64,000 bases of DNA from Chthonomonadia bacterium (GTDB lineage: Bacteria > Armatimonadota > HRBIN16), in NCBI GenBank assembly GCA_013314755.1, contig JABUFA010000010.1, forward strand, positions 42,270-106,269, read 5' to 3'. Positions within the stretch are counted from its first letter, which is position 1. The number at the start of each line of letters is the position of its first letter. The position numbers were made by a program, and so were the translations under genes. The notes under the pieces were generated by a model. It was not told where the DNA came from. It was given only the letters and a program-made list of their open reading frames with translations, and searched no databases. Below are positions 53,839-62,102 of the stretch, piece by piece.

Positions 53839-54125
53839 AGGGGCACTGCCTCCCGAAGTACACGCTCGCGGATTCGTGCCTTGATCCCGCGTTCTGTCAC
53901 CACATCCACCGGGCATCCGAGCACCTGCTCTAGCTCGTACTGAAGCCCACCCAGGTCAAAAAGACTGCGTCCTGCTTCCATCTCCACAAGGAAGTCGATG
54001 TCACTGTGTTTGTCTGCCTCCCCGCGCGCCACCGACCCAAATATCCGCACGTTACGCGCCCCGTACTTCGCACAGATGCGCAGAATCTCTTCTCGCTTTT
54101 CGCGCAACAGGTTACCATCGGTCAT
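53835..54125 (-). CDS. MNT-type nucleotidyltransferase
   Basis: 96-residue minimal nucleotidyltransferase, usually the antitoxin that adenylylates a HEPN RNase toxin. The active-site block [23 protein letters not shown] has the GS and D-x-D residues intact. The start at 54125 ([14 protein letters not shown]) is preferred to the longer ORF. Its normal HEPN partner is reduced to a fragment, so it may be an orphan now or act on another target. Confidence 0.85.
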   Translation of the reverse strand: MTDGNLLREKREEILRICAKYGARNVRIFGSVARGEADKHSDIDFLVEMEAGRSLFDLGGLQYELEQVLGCPVDVVTERGIKARIRERVLREAVPL

Positions 54126-54249
54126 GGTGTGTCCCCTCTTTTCGGCGTCAATACTGCACCATCCTCCCTGCGATTCTACCACAGAATGGTGCGCCGAGAG
54201 TTTTGAACCTCGCCACTGAAAAGCCGTCAGGCGCGTGCGGGCGTGCGTG

Positions 54250-54279
54250 TTGCAAAATGGACAGAAGCTCCTTTATAAT
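54250..54279 (+). promoter_or_regulatory. Promoter of the mtnP-mtnA-apt operon
   Basis: TTGCAA (54250-54255) and TATAAT (54274-54279) with an 18-base spacer; the predicted start is about 30 bases before mtnP. Confidence 0.7.
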
Positions 54280-54316
54280 GGGCATCGGCAAATCAATCTG
54301 CGTGAAGGGACTGCGT

Positions 54317-55126
54317 ATGAGTAAGGCAAGAGCAGATATCGGTGTGTTTGGCGGGTCAGGCTTTTACCGCTTTCTGGAAAACGTGCAGGAAATCAAGATC
54401 GAAACCCCTTATGGCGCGCCCAGCGACCACATCGCACTCGCAGAGGTGGAAGGCAGGCGCGTGGCGTTTCTGCCACGGCACGGGCGACATCACAGTATCC
54501 CACCCCACCGGATTAACTTCCGGGCGAACCTGTGGGCGATGAAGGAGCTGGGCGTCACGCGCATCATCAGCCCCTTTGCGGCGGGGAGCCTGCAGGCGCA
54601 TATCCACCCCGGCGATTTCGTGGTGGTGGACCAGTACGTGGACCGCACACACGGACGCGCGGATACCTTCTATGAAGGACCGATTGTTACCCATGTCTCG
54701 CCTGCCGACCCCTACTGCCCCACCCTGCGACAGATAGCCATCGACGTCATCCGGGAGCAGGGTATTACCTGTCACGAGCGAGGCACGGTGGTGGTCATCC
54801 AGGGACCGCGCTTCTCCACCAAAGCCGAGAGCCAGTGGTACACCTCGATGGGCTGGGAAGTCATCAGCATGACGCAGTACCCCGAGGCTTATCTGGCTCG
54901 CGAGCTGGCGATGTGCGTGGTGGGCATCTCGCTGATTACCGATTACGACAGCGGGCTGGTGATGGGTGGACAGGTGCCTCCGGTGACCACCAAAGAGGTG
55001 CTGGAGGTGTTCCAGCGCAACTCCGAGCGCATCAAAAACGTGGTGCTGGAGATGATTCGGCGCATCCCCGACACGCGCGAGTGTCCGTGTCCGCACGTGT
55101 TAGACCACGCCCGAATCGAGGTGTAA
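54317..55126 (+). CDS. mtnP: S-methyl-5'-thioadenosine phosphorylase
   Basis: Cytoplasmic enzyme that splits methylthioadenosine, the by-product of polyamine and other SAM reactions, into adenine and methylthioribose-1-phosphate; 269 residues. [14 protein letters not shown] opens the fold, [20 protein letters not shown] is the phosphate-binding region, and [13 protein letters not shown] with [12 protein letters not shown] covers the purine pocket. The start is ATG 54317 (AAGGGA 7 bases before). A purine-nucleoside relative such as methylthioinosine phosphorylase is the alternative, but the adjacent mtnA and apt favour MTA. Confidence 0.92.
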   Translation: MSKARADIGVFGGSGFYRFLENVQEIKIETPYGAPSDHIALAEVEGRRVAFLPRHGRHHSIPPHRINFRANLWAMKELGVTRIISPFAAGSLQAHIHPGDFVVVDQYVDRTHGRADTFYEGPIVTHVSPADPYCPTLRQIAIDVIREQGITCHERGTVVVIQGPRFSTKAESQWYTSMGWEVISMTQYPEAYLARELAMCVVGISLITDYDSGLVMGGQVPPVTTKEVLEVFQRNSERIKNVVLEMIRRIPDTRECPCPHVLDHARIEV

Positions 55127-55127
55127 G

Positions 55128-56201
55128 ATGCAGATTCGCCCTGTGCGCTGGGACGGCGATGCGCTGGTGCTGATAGACCAGACGCAGCTGCCGCACCGTT
55201 ACGTGGAGGTGCGCTACACCGACTGGCGAGACGTCGCCCAGGCGATTCGGCAGATGGTGGTGCGTGGTGCTCCTGCCATTGGCGCGGCGGCGGCGTGCGG
55301 GCTGGTGCTGGCGGCGCAGTCCATCCCCGTAGCGGAGATGGCTGACTTCCGCGCCGAGTGGCTGAGGGCGGCGGACGTGTTCGCTTCCACACGCCCCACC
55401 GCCGTCAACCTCTTCTGGGCGATTGAGCGCATGAAGCGCGTTCTGCACACCTGCCATACACCCGAATCTGCCCGCCGCCGGCTGAGGCAGGAGAGCGAAG
55501 CGATACTGGAGGAGGACGTGCAGGCAAACCGCGCCATCGGACAGCACGGACAGACACTGATTCCCGATGGGGCGCGAATCCTGACCCACTGCAACGCGGG
55601 GGCACTGGCAACGGTGGGCTATGGCACCGCGCTGGGCGTCATCCGGGCGGCGGTGGAGGCAGGCAAAAAGGTGCACGTGTACGCCGATGAGACCCGTCCG
55701 CGCCTGCAGGGGATGCAGCTTACCGCATGGGAGCTGGTGCAGGAGGGCATTCCCGTCACGGTGATAACCGATAACATGGCAGGGATGCTGATGCGGAGGG
55801 GCGAAATTGATGTGGTGGTGGTCGGGGCAGACCGTATCGCCGCCAACGGTGACGTGGCAAACAAGGTGGGCACTTACAGCGTGGCGGTGCTGGCAAAGTT
55901 TCACGGCATCCCGCTTTATGTGGCTGCGCCCATCTCTACAATTGACCTGTCGGTGGCGGACGGTTCGGGCATCCCGATTGAAGAGCGGGCGCCGGAAGAG
56001 GTAACGCATATCGCGGGTGTGCGCATCGCGCCCGAAGGGGTACGCGTGATTAACCCCGCATTTGATGTCACGCCGGCGGAGCTGGTTCAGGCGATTATCA
56101 CAGAGGAAGGCATTGCCCGTCCGCCGTACACGGTTTCGCTGGCGCAGATGGTCGCAAAACGTTCGGGGGAGGTTTTCGGCGATGGGGGAACTGCTGGCTG
56201 A
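55128..56201 (+). CDS. mtnA: Methylthioribose-1-phosphate isomerase
   Basis: Converts methylthioribose-1-phosphate to methylthioribulose-1-phosphate in methionine salvage; 357 residues, eIF2B-like fold. [33 protein letters not shown] with the catalytic cysteine, [19 protein letters not shown] and [17 protein letters not shown] are all classic. It begins 1 base after mtnP stops and overlaps apt by 20 bases. Later salvage genes (mtnB, C, D) are not in the window, so the route may end in another way. Confidence 0.95.
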   Translation: MQIRPVRWDGDALVLIDQTQLPHRYVEVRYTDWRDVAQAIRQMVVRGAPAIGAAAACGLVLAAQSIPVAEMADFRAEWLRAADVFASTRPTAVNLFWAIERMKRVLHTCHTPESARRRLRQESEAILEEDVQANRAIGQHGQTLIPDGARILTHCNAGALATVGYGTALGVIRAAVEAGKKVHVYADETRPRLQGMQLTAWELVQEGIPVTVITDNMAGMLMRRGEIDVVVVGADRIAANGDVANKVGTYSVAVLAKFHGIPLYVAAPISTIDLSVADGSGIPIEERAPEEVTHIAGVRIAPEGVRVINPAFDVTPAELVQAIITEEGIARPPYTVSLAQMVAKRSGEVFGDGGTAG

Positions 56202-56706
56202 GAAGCTGATTCGCAATATTCCCGACTTTCCACAGCCCGGGGTGCTGTTCCGCGACATCACACCGGTCCTGCAGAACCCGCAGGCTCTGCGCGAAGTGGT
56301 GGAAAAGATGATAGAGTACGCGCGCAGTCGTGAGCCCGATGTGATTGTGGGCATCGAGTCGCGCGGGTTCGTGTTCGGCATTCCGATTGCCCTGGCGCTG
56401 GGGGTCGGTTTCGTCCCTGTGCGCAAACTGGGCAAACTGCCCTACAAGAAGATAGTGGAAGAGTACGCGCTGGAGTACGGCACCAACGCGATGGAGATAC
56501 ACGTGGACGCCGTACAGCCCGGGCAAAAGGTGGTGATTGTGGACGACCTGCTGGCTACGGGTGGAACGGCAGCAGCGGCGGCGCGTCTGGTGGAACGGCT
56601 CGGCGGTGTGGTAGCCGGTTTCGACTTCCTGATTGAGCTGGAGTTTCTGAAGGGGCGGAAGATGCTGCATGGCTACGACGTATTCACCCTCATCCGGTTC
56701 CCGTAG
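56182..56706 (+). CDS. apt: Adenine phosphoribosyltransferase
   Basis: Joins adenine and PRPP to give AMP; 174 residues from ATG 56182. [20 protein letters not shown] is the typical opening, [14 protein letters not shown] is present, and the PRPP loop [17 protein letters not shown] lies near residues 117-133. In this operon it recovers the adenine made by MtnP. It overlaps both mtnA (20 bases) and the permease gene (38 bases). Confidence 0.95.
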   Translation: MGELLAEKLIRNIPDFPQPGVLFRDITPVLQNPQALREVVEKMIEYARSREPDVIVGIESRGFVFGIPIALALGVGFVPVRKLGKLPYKKIVEEYALEYGTNAMEIHVDAVQPGQKVVIVDDLLATGGTAAAAARLVERLGGVVAGFDFLIELEFLKGRKMLHGYDVFTLIRFP

Positions 56707-58021
56707 CGTGCTTGACCGGCTGTTTGCCCTGCATGAACGCGGCACCTCGGTAGAGCGCGAGGTCATCGCCGGGCTGGCGACGTTCATGACCATGGCGTAC
56801 ATCATCTTTGTGAACCCGCAGATACTCAAAACAGCAGGAATGCCGGTCGAAGCGGTGGCAGCGGCAACCTGCATCGCGGCGGCAATCCCTACCCTCATCA
56901 TGGGCTTGTGGGCAAACTATCCCTTCGCGCTTGCCAGCGGCATGGGCTTGAACGCCGCGCTTGCCATGCAGGCGACGCGCCCGGGCATGGACTGGCAGAC
57001 CATGATGGGCGTCATCGTGGTGGAAGGGGCGATAGTGACCATCCTCGTGCTGACGCGCGTGCGCGAGCAGGTGATGCAGGCTATCCCCATGAACTTGAAA
57101 CGCGCCATCGGCGTGGGCATCGGCATCTTTATCGCCTTTCTGGGACTGCAACACGCGGGATGGGTGCTGAAAGGTCCCGAGGGCGTCGCCCTCACGCACG
57201 GCGCATTTACCTCCAAAGGCACGCTGGTCTCCACGGTCGGCGTGCTGTTGATGATGCTGCTTTTGGCGTTTCGGGTGCGCGGAGCCATCCTGCTGGGCAT
57301 TCTGGGCACGGCGGTTATCGCCGTGATTGCTGACCGACTCACGCCGGGCACGCCCGCGCTGACCACTCTGCCAGAGAGGTGGCTGGCAATACCTGACTTC
57401 TCTACCTTTGGGCAGGCGAACATTCTCGGCGCGCTTCAGCCCGCGCTGGTAGGCGTTATCTTCGCCTTCCTGATTACTGACTTCTTCGACACGATGGGCA
57501 CGGTCATCGGCATCGGAGGGCAGGGGGGCTTTCTTGACGAAAAGGGCAACCTGCCTCGCCTGAACCGGGTATTGCTGACCGACTCGCTGGCGGCGGTGTG
57601 GGGCGGTCTGTGCGGCGCCAGCTCGGTGACCACCTATATCGAAAGCGCAGCCGGCATCAGCGAAGGAGGGCGCACCGGGCTGACGTCGGTGGTGGTCAGC
57701 ATGCTGTTCCTGTTGAGCCTGTTGTTTGCGCCGCTGGTGGGCGTTGTGCCTGCGGTGGCGACCGCTCCCGCGCTGATTATCGTGGGCTACCTGATGATTC
57801 GGGTGGTTCACGAGATGGATTTTGACACGGTGGAGGAGGGCATTCCCGCCTTTCTCACCATGCTTCTCATCCCGTTTACGCAGAGTATTTCCTTCGGCAT
57901 CGGCGTGGGCTTCATCTCGCATGTGGTGGTGATGCTATTGCGCGGCAGGGGACGCGAGGTATCGCCGTGGATGTACGGCATCGCCCTGCTGTTCGCCATC
58001 AGCTTCGCCTGGGGTGGGTAG
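56669..58021 (+). CDS. NCS2-family purine permease (AzgA/PbuG type)
   Basis: 450-residue inner-membrane purine importer, in this branch usually for adenine, guanine or hypoxanthine. MTMAYIIFVNPQIL near residue 40 and FALASGMGLNAALAM near 90 are family signatures, and ITDFFDTMGTVIGIG is the middle substrate-site helix. The ATG at 56669 overlaps apt by 38 bases; GTG 56708 just after the apt stop is an alternative. It completes a unit that salvages adenine made inside and purines from outside. Confidence 0.9.
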   Translation: MATTYSPSSGSRSVLDRLFALHERGTSVEREVIAGLATFMTMAYIIFVNPQILKTAGMPVEAVAAATCIAAAIPTLIMGLWANYPFALASGMGLNAALAMQATRPGMDWQTMMGVIVVEGAIVTILVLTRVREQVMQAIPMNLKRAIGVGIGIFIAFLGLQHAGWVLKGPEGVALTHGAFTSKGTLVSTVGVLLMMLLLAFRVRGAILLGILGTAVIAVIADRLTPGTPALTTLPERWLAIPDFSTFGQANILGALQPALVGVIFAFLITDFFDTMGTVIGIGGQGGFLDEKGNLPRLNRVLLTDSLAAVWGGLCGASSVTTYIESAAGISEGGRTGLTSVVVSMLFLLSLLFAPLVGVVPAVATAPALIIVGYLMIRVVHEMDFDTVEEGIPAFLTMLLIPFTQSISFGIGVGFISHVVVMLLRGRGREVSPWMYGIALLFAISFAWGG

Positions 58022-58046
58022 GGAGCAGCCGAGCCAGACTGCTCCC
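58021..58046. terminator. Hairpin between convergent purine and polysaccharide genes
   Basis: GGGAGCAG and CTGCTCCC form an 8-bp stem with a 10-base loop directly at the permease stop. A second small CTGTA/TACAG stem follows. The convergent UDP-sugar dehydrogenase gene stops at 58055, so it may serve both. Confidence 0.5.
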
Positions 58047-58054
58047 TGTAGCAA

Positions 58055-59362
58055 TTACAGCCTCCAGATATGCGACAGGGAGAACGCCTTCATCGCGTTG
58101 CGCGTGTCCACAATAAGCCTGGCGTTCTCGGCAATCATGCTCCAGTCGTAACTGCTGTGGTCCGCCACAATCACCACGCAGTCCGCCTGCTGAAGCCGCT
58201 CCGGGGTCAACGTCTCGCTTTGCAGGTGCAGGTCCACGTGGTCCTGGACGTGCAGGGTGGGGATATAGGGGTCGTGGTAGCTGACCTTCGCGCCCCGCTG
58301 ATGCAGGATTTCAATAATCTTCAATGCAGGCGACTCGCGCAGGTCTGCCACATCCCGCTTGTAGGTCACGCCCAGTATCAACACGTCCGAGCCGTTGACG
58401 CTCTTGAAGTGCGAGTTGAGCGCATCGTTCACCCGCGAGCACACGTAATAGGGCATACTGTCGTTGATGGTTGCCGACAGCTCCACGAACTTCACATGGA
58501 AGTCGTAGTGTCTTGCCTTCCACGCCAGATAGTAGGGGTCTACGGGAATGCAGTGCCCGCCCAGCCCTGGACCGGGGTAGAAGGTCATGAAGCCGTAGGG
58601 CTTGGTGGACGCGGCGTCGATTACCTCCCACACGTTCAGCCCCATGCGGTTGCACAAGAGAGCCAGCTCGTTCACCAGCGCGATGTTCACGCTGCGGAAG
58701 ACGTTCTCGTAGATTTTGGTCATCTCCGCCGCGGTGGGGGACGAAACAGGGACTAACTGGTCGATAAACGGTTTATAGAACTCGATAGCTAACTGTGTGC
58801 ACTGCTCGGTCAGCCCGCCCACCACTTTGGGCACCTGGCGCAGCTTGAAGCGCTTGTTGCCCGGGTCAATACGTTCCGGCGAGAAGACCAGCGCGAAGTC
58901 CACCCCTGCCCGCAGTCCGGTGGCTTCCAGACGCGGCTGAACCAGCTCCACCGTCGTGCCCGGATAGGTGGTGCTCTCCACGATAATCAGCTGCTCGGCG
59001 CGCAGGGTGCGCGCGATGGAGTCGGTTGCCGCTTCCACTGCGCTCATATCTGGCTCTTTGGCGCGGTTGATGGGCGTCGGCACGCACACCAGCACCACGT
59101 CGCATTCCCGCAGGCGTACGAAATCCGTGGTAGCGGTGAGTTTCCCGTTTTCGATGACGAACTTCCATTCTTCGGGGTCTACATCTTCTATATAGCGCTC
59201 GCCTGCGTTGATGGCTTCAATCTTGCGTCGGTCGATATCAAAGCCAATCACGGAATAGCCTGCCGTTCCTGCGCCCACTGCCATCGGCAAGCCCACGTAG
59301 CCAAGTCCAATGACGCCCACTTTGGCGGTGCGGGATTGTATCCGCTGTCGTAGCTGTTGCAT
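58055..59362 (-). CDS. Nucleotide-sugar dehydrogenase (UDP-GlcNAc/ManNAc 6-dehydrogenase type)
   Basis: 435-residue cytoplasmic enzyme oxidising the C6 of a UDP-sugar to the acid for capsule or exopolysaccharide. NAD site VGVIGLGYVGLPMAV at 14-28, and the catalytic cysteine in GPGLGGHCIPVDPYYL near 270-285. The GGHCIPVDP wording and length suit the WbpA/WecC branch (UDP-GlcNAc or ManNAc), rather than the UDP-glucose branch; the substrate is a family-level inference. Lies 14 bases after rfbB and is co-transcribed with it. Confidence 0.9.
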   Translation of the reverse strand: MQQLRQRIQSRTAKVGVIGLGYVGLPMAVGAGTAGYSVIGFDIDRRKIEAINAGERYIEDVDPEEWKFVIENGKLTATTDFVRLRECDVVLVCVPTPINRAKEPDMSAVEAATDSIARTLRAEQLIIVESTTYPGTTVELVQPRLEATGLRAGVDFALVFSPERIDPGNKRFKLRQVPKVVGGLTEQCTQLAIEFYKPFIDQLVPVSSPTAAEMTKIYENVFRSVNIALVNELALLCNRMGLNVWEVIDAASTKPYGFMTFYPGPGLGGHCIPVDPYYLAWKARHYDFHVKFVELSATINDSMPYYVCSRVNDALNSHFKSVNGSDVLILGVTYKRDVADLRESPALKIIEILHQRGAKVSYHDPYIPTLHVQDHVDLHLQSETLTPERLQQADCVVIVADHSSYDWSMIAENARLIVDTRNAMKAFSLSHIWRL

Positions 59363-59376
59363 CCTTCAGACCTCCT

Positions 59377-60411
59377 TCATTCCTCCTGCCCGGGAGTAAC
59401 CGGTGCACGCCCATGATACCACTGGCTGGCAAATTGCTGATACTCCTTTTTGCTCTTGATTTCCTTCCACCACTCGCTGTGCGAACGGTACCACTCCACC
59501 GTGTGCCTCAGTCCATCCTCGAATCTCCAGCGGGGTGACCATCGCATCTGGCGCAGGCGCGAGGTATCCACTGCATAGCGTCGGTCATGTCCCGGGCGGT
59601 CTGCCACGCTCTGGATCAGCGATACAGATTTGCCCAGTATCTCTACTATCTTTTCGGCAACCTCGCGGTTTTTCAACAGGTTTCCCGCCCCGATGTTGTA
59701 AACGCCCCCCGACTCGCCGTGATGCAGGACAGTATCAATGGCGACGCAGTGGTCTTCCACGTAGATCCAGTCGCGCACCTGCGAGCCGTCACCGTAAAGG
59801 GGCAGGGGACGGTCTTCCAGCGCGTTGGTGATGAAGAGGGGTATCATCTTTTCGGGGTACTGGTTGGGCCCGTAGGTGTTGGAGCCGCGCGTGATGACCG
59901 TATCCAGCCCGTAGGTGGTATGGTATGCCTGCACCAGCAGTTCTGCCGAGGCTTTGCTGGCGGAATAGGGGCTTCGCGGGCGCAGAGGAGCCTCTTCGGT
60001 GGCAAACCCTTCCAGCACCTCGCCGTACACCTCATCGGTGGACACCTGCAGGAAGCGTCTGGAGCCGAACTCTCTGCACGCCTCCAGCAGGACGTATACG
60101 CCATAAACGTCTGTCTGCAGAAAGCTGCCCGGGTTCAGGATGGAGCGGTCGACATGCGTCTCCGCCGCGAAGTTGACCACCCAGTCGTGGTTGCGCACCA
60201 GGTTTCGCACCACCACCGGGTCGCGCACATCGCCGTGATAGAAGGCAAAGCGAGGGTCGCTCATCAGGTCGGCGATGTTGGACAGGCTACCTGCATACGT
60301 CAGCGCATCCAGCACCGTTACCCGATAGTCAGGGTATGTGCAAAGCAGATGCCGCGCGAAGTGGCTTCCGATGAACCCCGCGCCTCCGGTGACCAGAACT
60401 CGCCTCATCAC
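59377..60411 (-). CDS. rfbB: dTDP-glucose 4,6-dehydratase
   Basis: 344-residue short-chain dehydrogenase-type enzyme in the dTDP-rhamnose and deoxysugar route. VTGGAGFIGSHFARHLL is the NAD site, FAAETHVDRSI and STDEVYGEV contain the catalytic Thr and Asp-Glu, and YSASKASAELL contains the Tyr and Lys. The usual partner genes rfbA, C and D are not here. Starts at GTG 60411 or the ATG at 60408; the promoter at 60447 supports either. Confidence 0.93.
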   Translation of the reverse strand: MMRRVLVTGGAGFIGSHFARHLLCTYPDYRVTVLDALTYAGSLSNIADLMSDPRFAFYHGDVRDPVVVRNLVRNHDWVVNFAAETHVDRSILNPGSFLQTDVYGVYVLLEACREFGSRRFLQVSTDEVYGEVLEGFATEEAPLRPRSPYSASKASAELLVQAYHTTYGLDTVITRGSNTYGPNQYPEKMIPLFITNALEDRPLPLYGDGSQVRDWIYVEDHCVAIDTVLHHGESGGVYNIGAGNLLKNREVAEKIVEILGKSVSLIQSVADRPGHDRRYAVDTSRLRQMRWSPRWRFEDGLRHTVEWYRSHSEWWKEIKSKKEYQQFASQWYHGRAPVTPGQEE

Positions 60412-60446
60412 CCAAAAACCTTTCTTGCCAGAGGATTGCAGAGGTC

Positions 60447-60476
60447 ATTATACACGTGTCGGGTGTTTCATCACAA
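60447..60476 (-). promoter_or_regulatory. Promoter of rfbB and the dehydrogenase gene
   Basis: On the minus strand TTGTGA (60476-60471) and TATAAT (60452-60447) with an 18-base spacer, directly between the repeat mosaic and rfbB. Confidence 0.7.
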
Positions 60477-60545
60477 GGGGCGGAGCGTGAACTACCATAT
60501 TCCTCTCCATGTGCAGGGGCGTTAGGTGGGATTGTTTCAGGTGTT

Positions 60546-60951
60546 GTCAGCCCCCCGCACGCAGGGGGACATGTCTCCGCGTCGGGGTTTCAGTAGCGCA
60601 ACGTAACCCCCAGCCCCTTCCCTGCGAGGGAAGGGGAGATTCTCCTCTCCCCGCGTCGGGGAGAGGTTGGGAGAGGGGTTTTCACTTTTTCAGGCGTTGT
60701 CAGCCCCCCGCAAGCAGGGGGACATCCCTCGCCTTGTGAGAGATGGTCAGGGTGAGGGCTTTTGCGGGGAGGTCAGGTGGGGCTGTCCCATGTCAGTGGG
60801 CAACCACAGGGGGTTGCCCCTACGGATGGTTCGTCGGGAGAGACGCCTCTCCCCGCGTCGTGGAGAAGGCGGGAGAGGGGTTATCCTGGAGGGCGAGGCT
60901 CCCGCCGAGCCATGTTTCCCTCTCCTTGTGGGAGAGGGTCAGGGTGAGGGC
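60546..60951. repeat. Palindromic repeat mosaic, copy 5
   Basis: The largest mosaic. Modules in order: F (60546-60571), G (60601-60636), B (60644-60666), a second F (60699-60724), a decayed E (60726-60759), the end of C (60763-60788), D (60798-60823), a decayed B (60846-60882), inverted A (60887-60911) and E (60918-60951). The last two overlap the 3' end of the DUF123 gene. C and D keep the same joining sequence as in copies 1 and 2. Confidence 0.87.
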
Positions 60952-61348
60952 TTCCATTCGGCACACCTGCACCGAGATATACCAGATGCGCCGGGCAGCG
61001 GCAGTCGCTGGAGCCGAATCCGGATGCCACAACCCGCGCCCCACGCGCAGACAGCGTTTGTGCGTTCAGGGCGCATTCCGTGACGTCGGAAGAGGGGTAG
61101 ACGCGAATATCCTGCACCACGGCGTACGGGAGGAAATAATCAATATGCCAGCGCAGGCGTTTCTCGGCACGCAGGTGACGGGCAATGCGCGCACGCAAAC
61201 CGCCCATCGCACTACCGGTGTAGATGTATCTGCCCGCGGGAAAGGTAAACATGCCCAGCCTGCCCACCTGCAGAGTGACCGTTTCCGGCAGCCACAGCAC
61301 CAGCTGGTAGATGCCGGGCGTATTTGGAATGGAGGAAGGGTCAATCAT
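60881..61348 (-). CDS. GIY-YIG/DUF123-domain protein with repeat-derived C-terminus
   Basis: 155 residues. Residues about 10-125 are a DUF123 domain, a GIY-YIG nuclease relative: GIYQLVLWLPE, GRYIYTGSAMGGLRARIARHLR, HIDYFLP and the end GFGSSDCRCPAHLVYL. The family normally ends about there. The last 25 residues (PHPDPLPQGEGNMARREPRP) are translated from modules E and inverted A of the mosaic, which also provide the stop. The gene overlaps rsmG by 8 bases and is co-transcribed with it. Its cellular role is unknown. Confidence 0.8.
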   Translation of the reverse strand: MIDPSSIPNTPGIYQLVLWLPETVTLQVGRLGMFTFPAGRYIYTGSAMGGLRARIARHLRAEKRLRWHIDYFLPYAVVQDIRVYPSSDVTECALNAQTLSARGARVVASGFGSSDCRCPAHLVYLGAGVPNGSPHPDPLPQGEGNMARREPRPPG

Positions 61349-62081
61349 CCTGTTCGGAACCTTTGAACCGCTTGACCTCCCGCAGGACGCGAGCGGTGGA
61401 ACGGGGATACTGCGGTGGGGTGGGTTCCGCTTTTCGTGCCCGCACCAGCAGGTTCACAATGTCCGAGTGGGGCACTGCGACCTGCACGGTGTCGGGTTCT
61501 GCGCCGCCCATTCGCTGTATCTGCTCGCGCGCCTGCTCTACCTCTGCGTGCTGGCTGGGGCGTTTCAGCCATATCGCCATGCCTCCCACGCGCACCAGCG
61601 GAATCGTCCACTCAGCCAGCGCCCACAGGTGCGCCACCGCTCGTGCCGTTGCCACATCAAACCGTTCGCGCAAGCCGGGCTGATGGGCTGCCTCTTCCGC
61701 GCGGGCGTGGATCAGCTCCACGTCGCGAAGGTTTAGCTCCTCGCACAGCGAACGCAGGAAGAGGATAGGGTCGTGGCGCGAATCCAGAAGCGCCAGGCGG
61801 ATTTGCGGGAAGGCGATTTTCAGAGGCAGACCGGGAAAACCTGCACCTGTTCCCACGTCCACCACCTCTGCTCCTGCCTGGGGGCGCCATGCGGTGACCA
61901 GCGTCAACGAGTCCAGAAAGTGGCGGACGACTGCCTCCTCGGGCGGGACGGAGGTCAGGTTCATACGCTGATTGGCTTCATAGAGACGCTGGGCGTAGTG
62001 CTCGAACTGCTCCACCTGCTCCTCATCAAGCACCACACCCAGCACCTCTGCACCCGTGCGCAGGGTCTGTCGCGAAAACAT
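61341..62081 (-). CDS. rsmG: 16S rRNA (guanine-527-N7) methyltransferase RsmG
   Basis: 246-residue SAM enzyme that methylates G527 of 16S rRNA. The N-terminus YAQRLYEANQRMNLTSV, SAM site EVVDVGTGAGFPGLPLKI and the FDVATARAVAHLWALAEW block are typical. No gidA or parA-type neighbours, so it is not in the usual oriC context. The start ATG 62081 follows GGGGGCAG. Followed with an 8-base overlap by the DUF123 gene. Confidence 0.94.
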   Translation of the reverse strand: MFSRQTLRTGAEVLGVVLDEEQVEQFEHYAQRLYEANQRMNLTSVPPEEAVVRHFLDSLTLVTAWRPQAGAEVVDVGTGAGFPGLPLKIAFPQIRLALLDSRHDPILFLRSLCEELNLRDVELIHARAEEAAHQPGLRERFDVATARAVAHLWALAEWTIPLVRVGGMAIWLKRPSQHAEVEQAREQIQRMGGAEPDTVQVAVPHSDIVNLLVRARKAEPTPPQYPRSTARVLREVKRFKGSEQDD

Positions 62082-62102
62082 CTGCCCCCTGTGAAAGGAA
62101 GC

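Noticed and set aside
60546-60951. CRISPR array
   Set aside because: Repeats are of several kinds, in both orientations, with uneven spacing and no cas genes; not a CRISPR.
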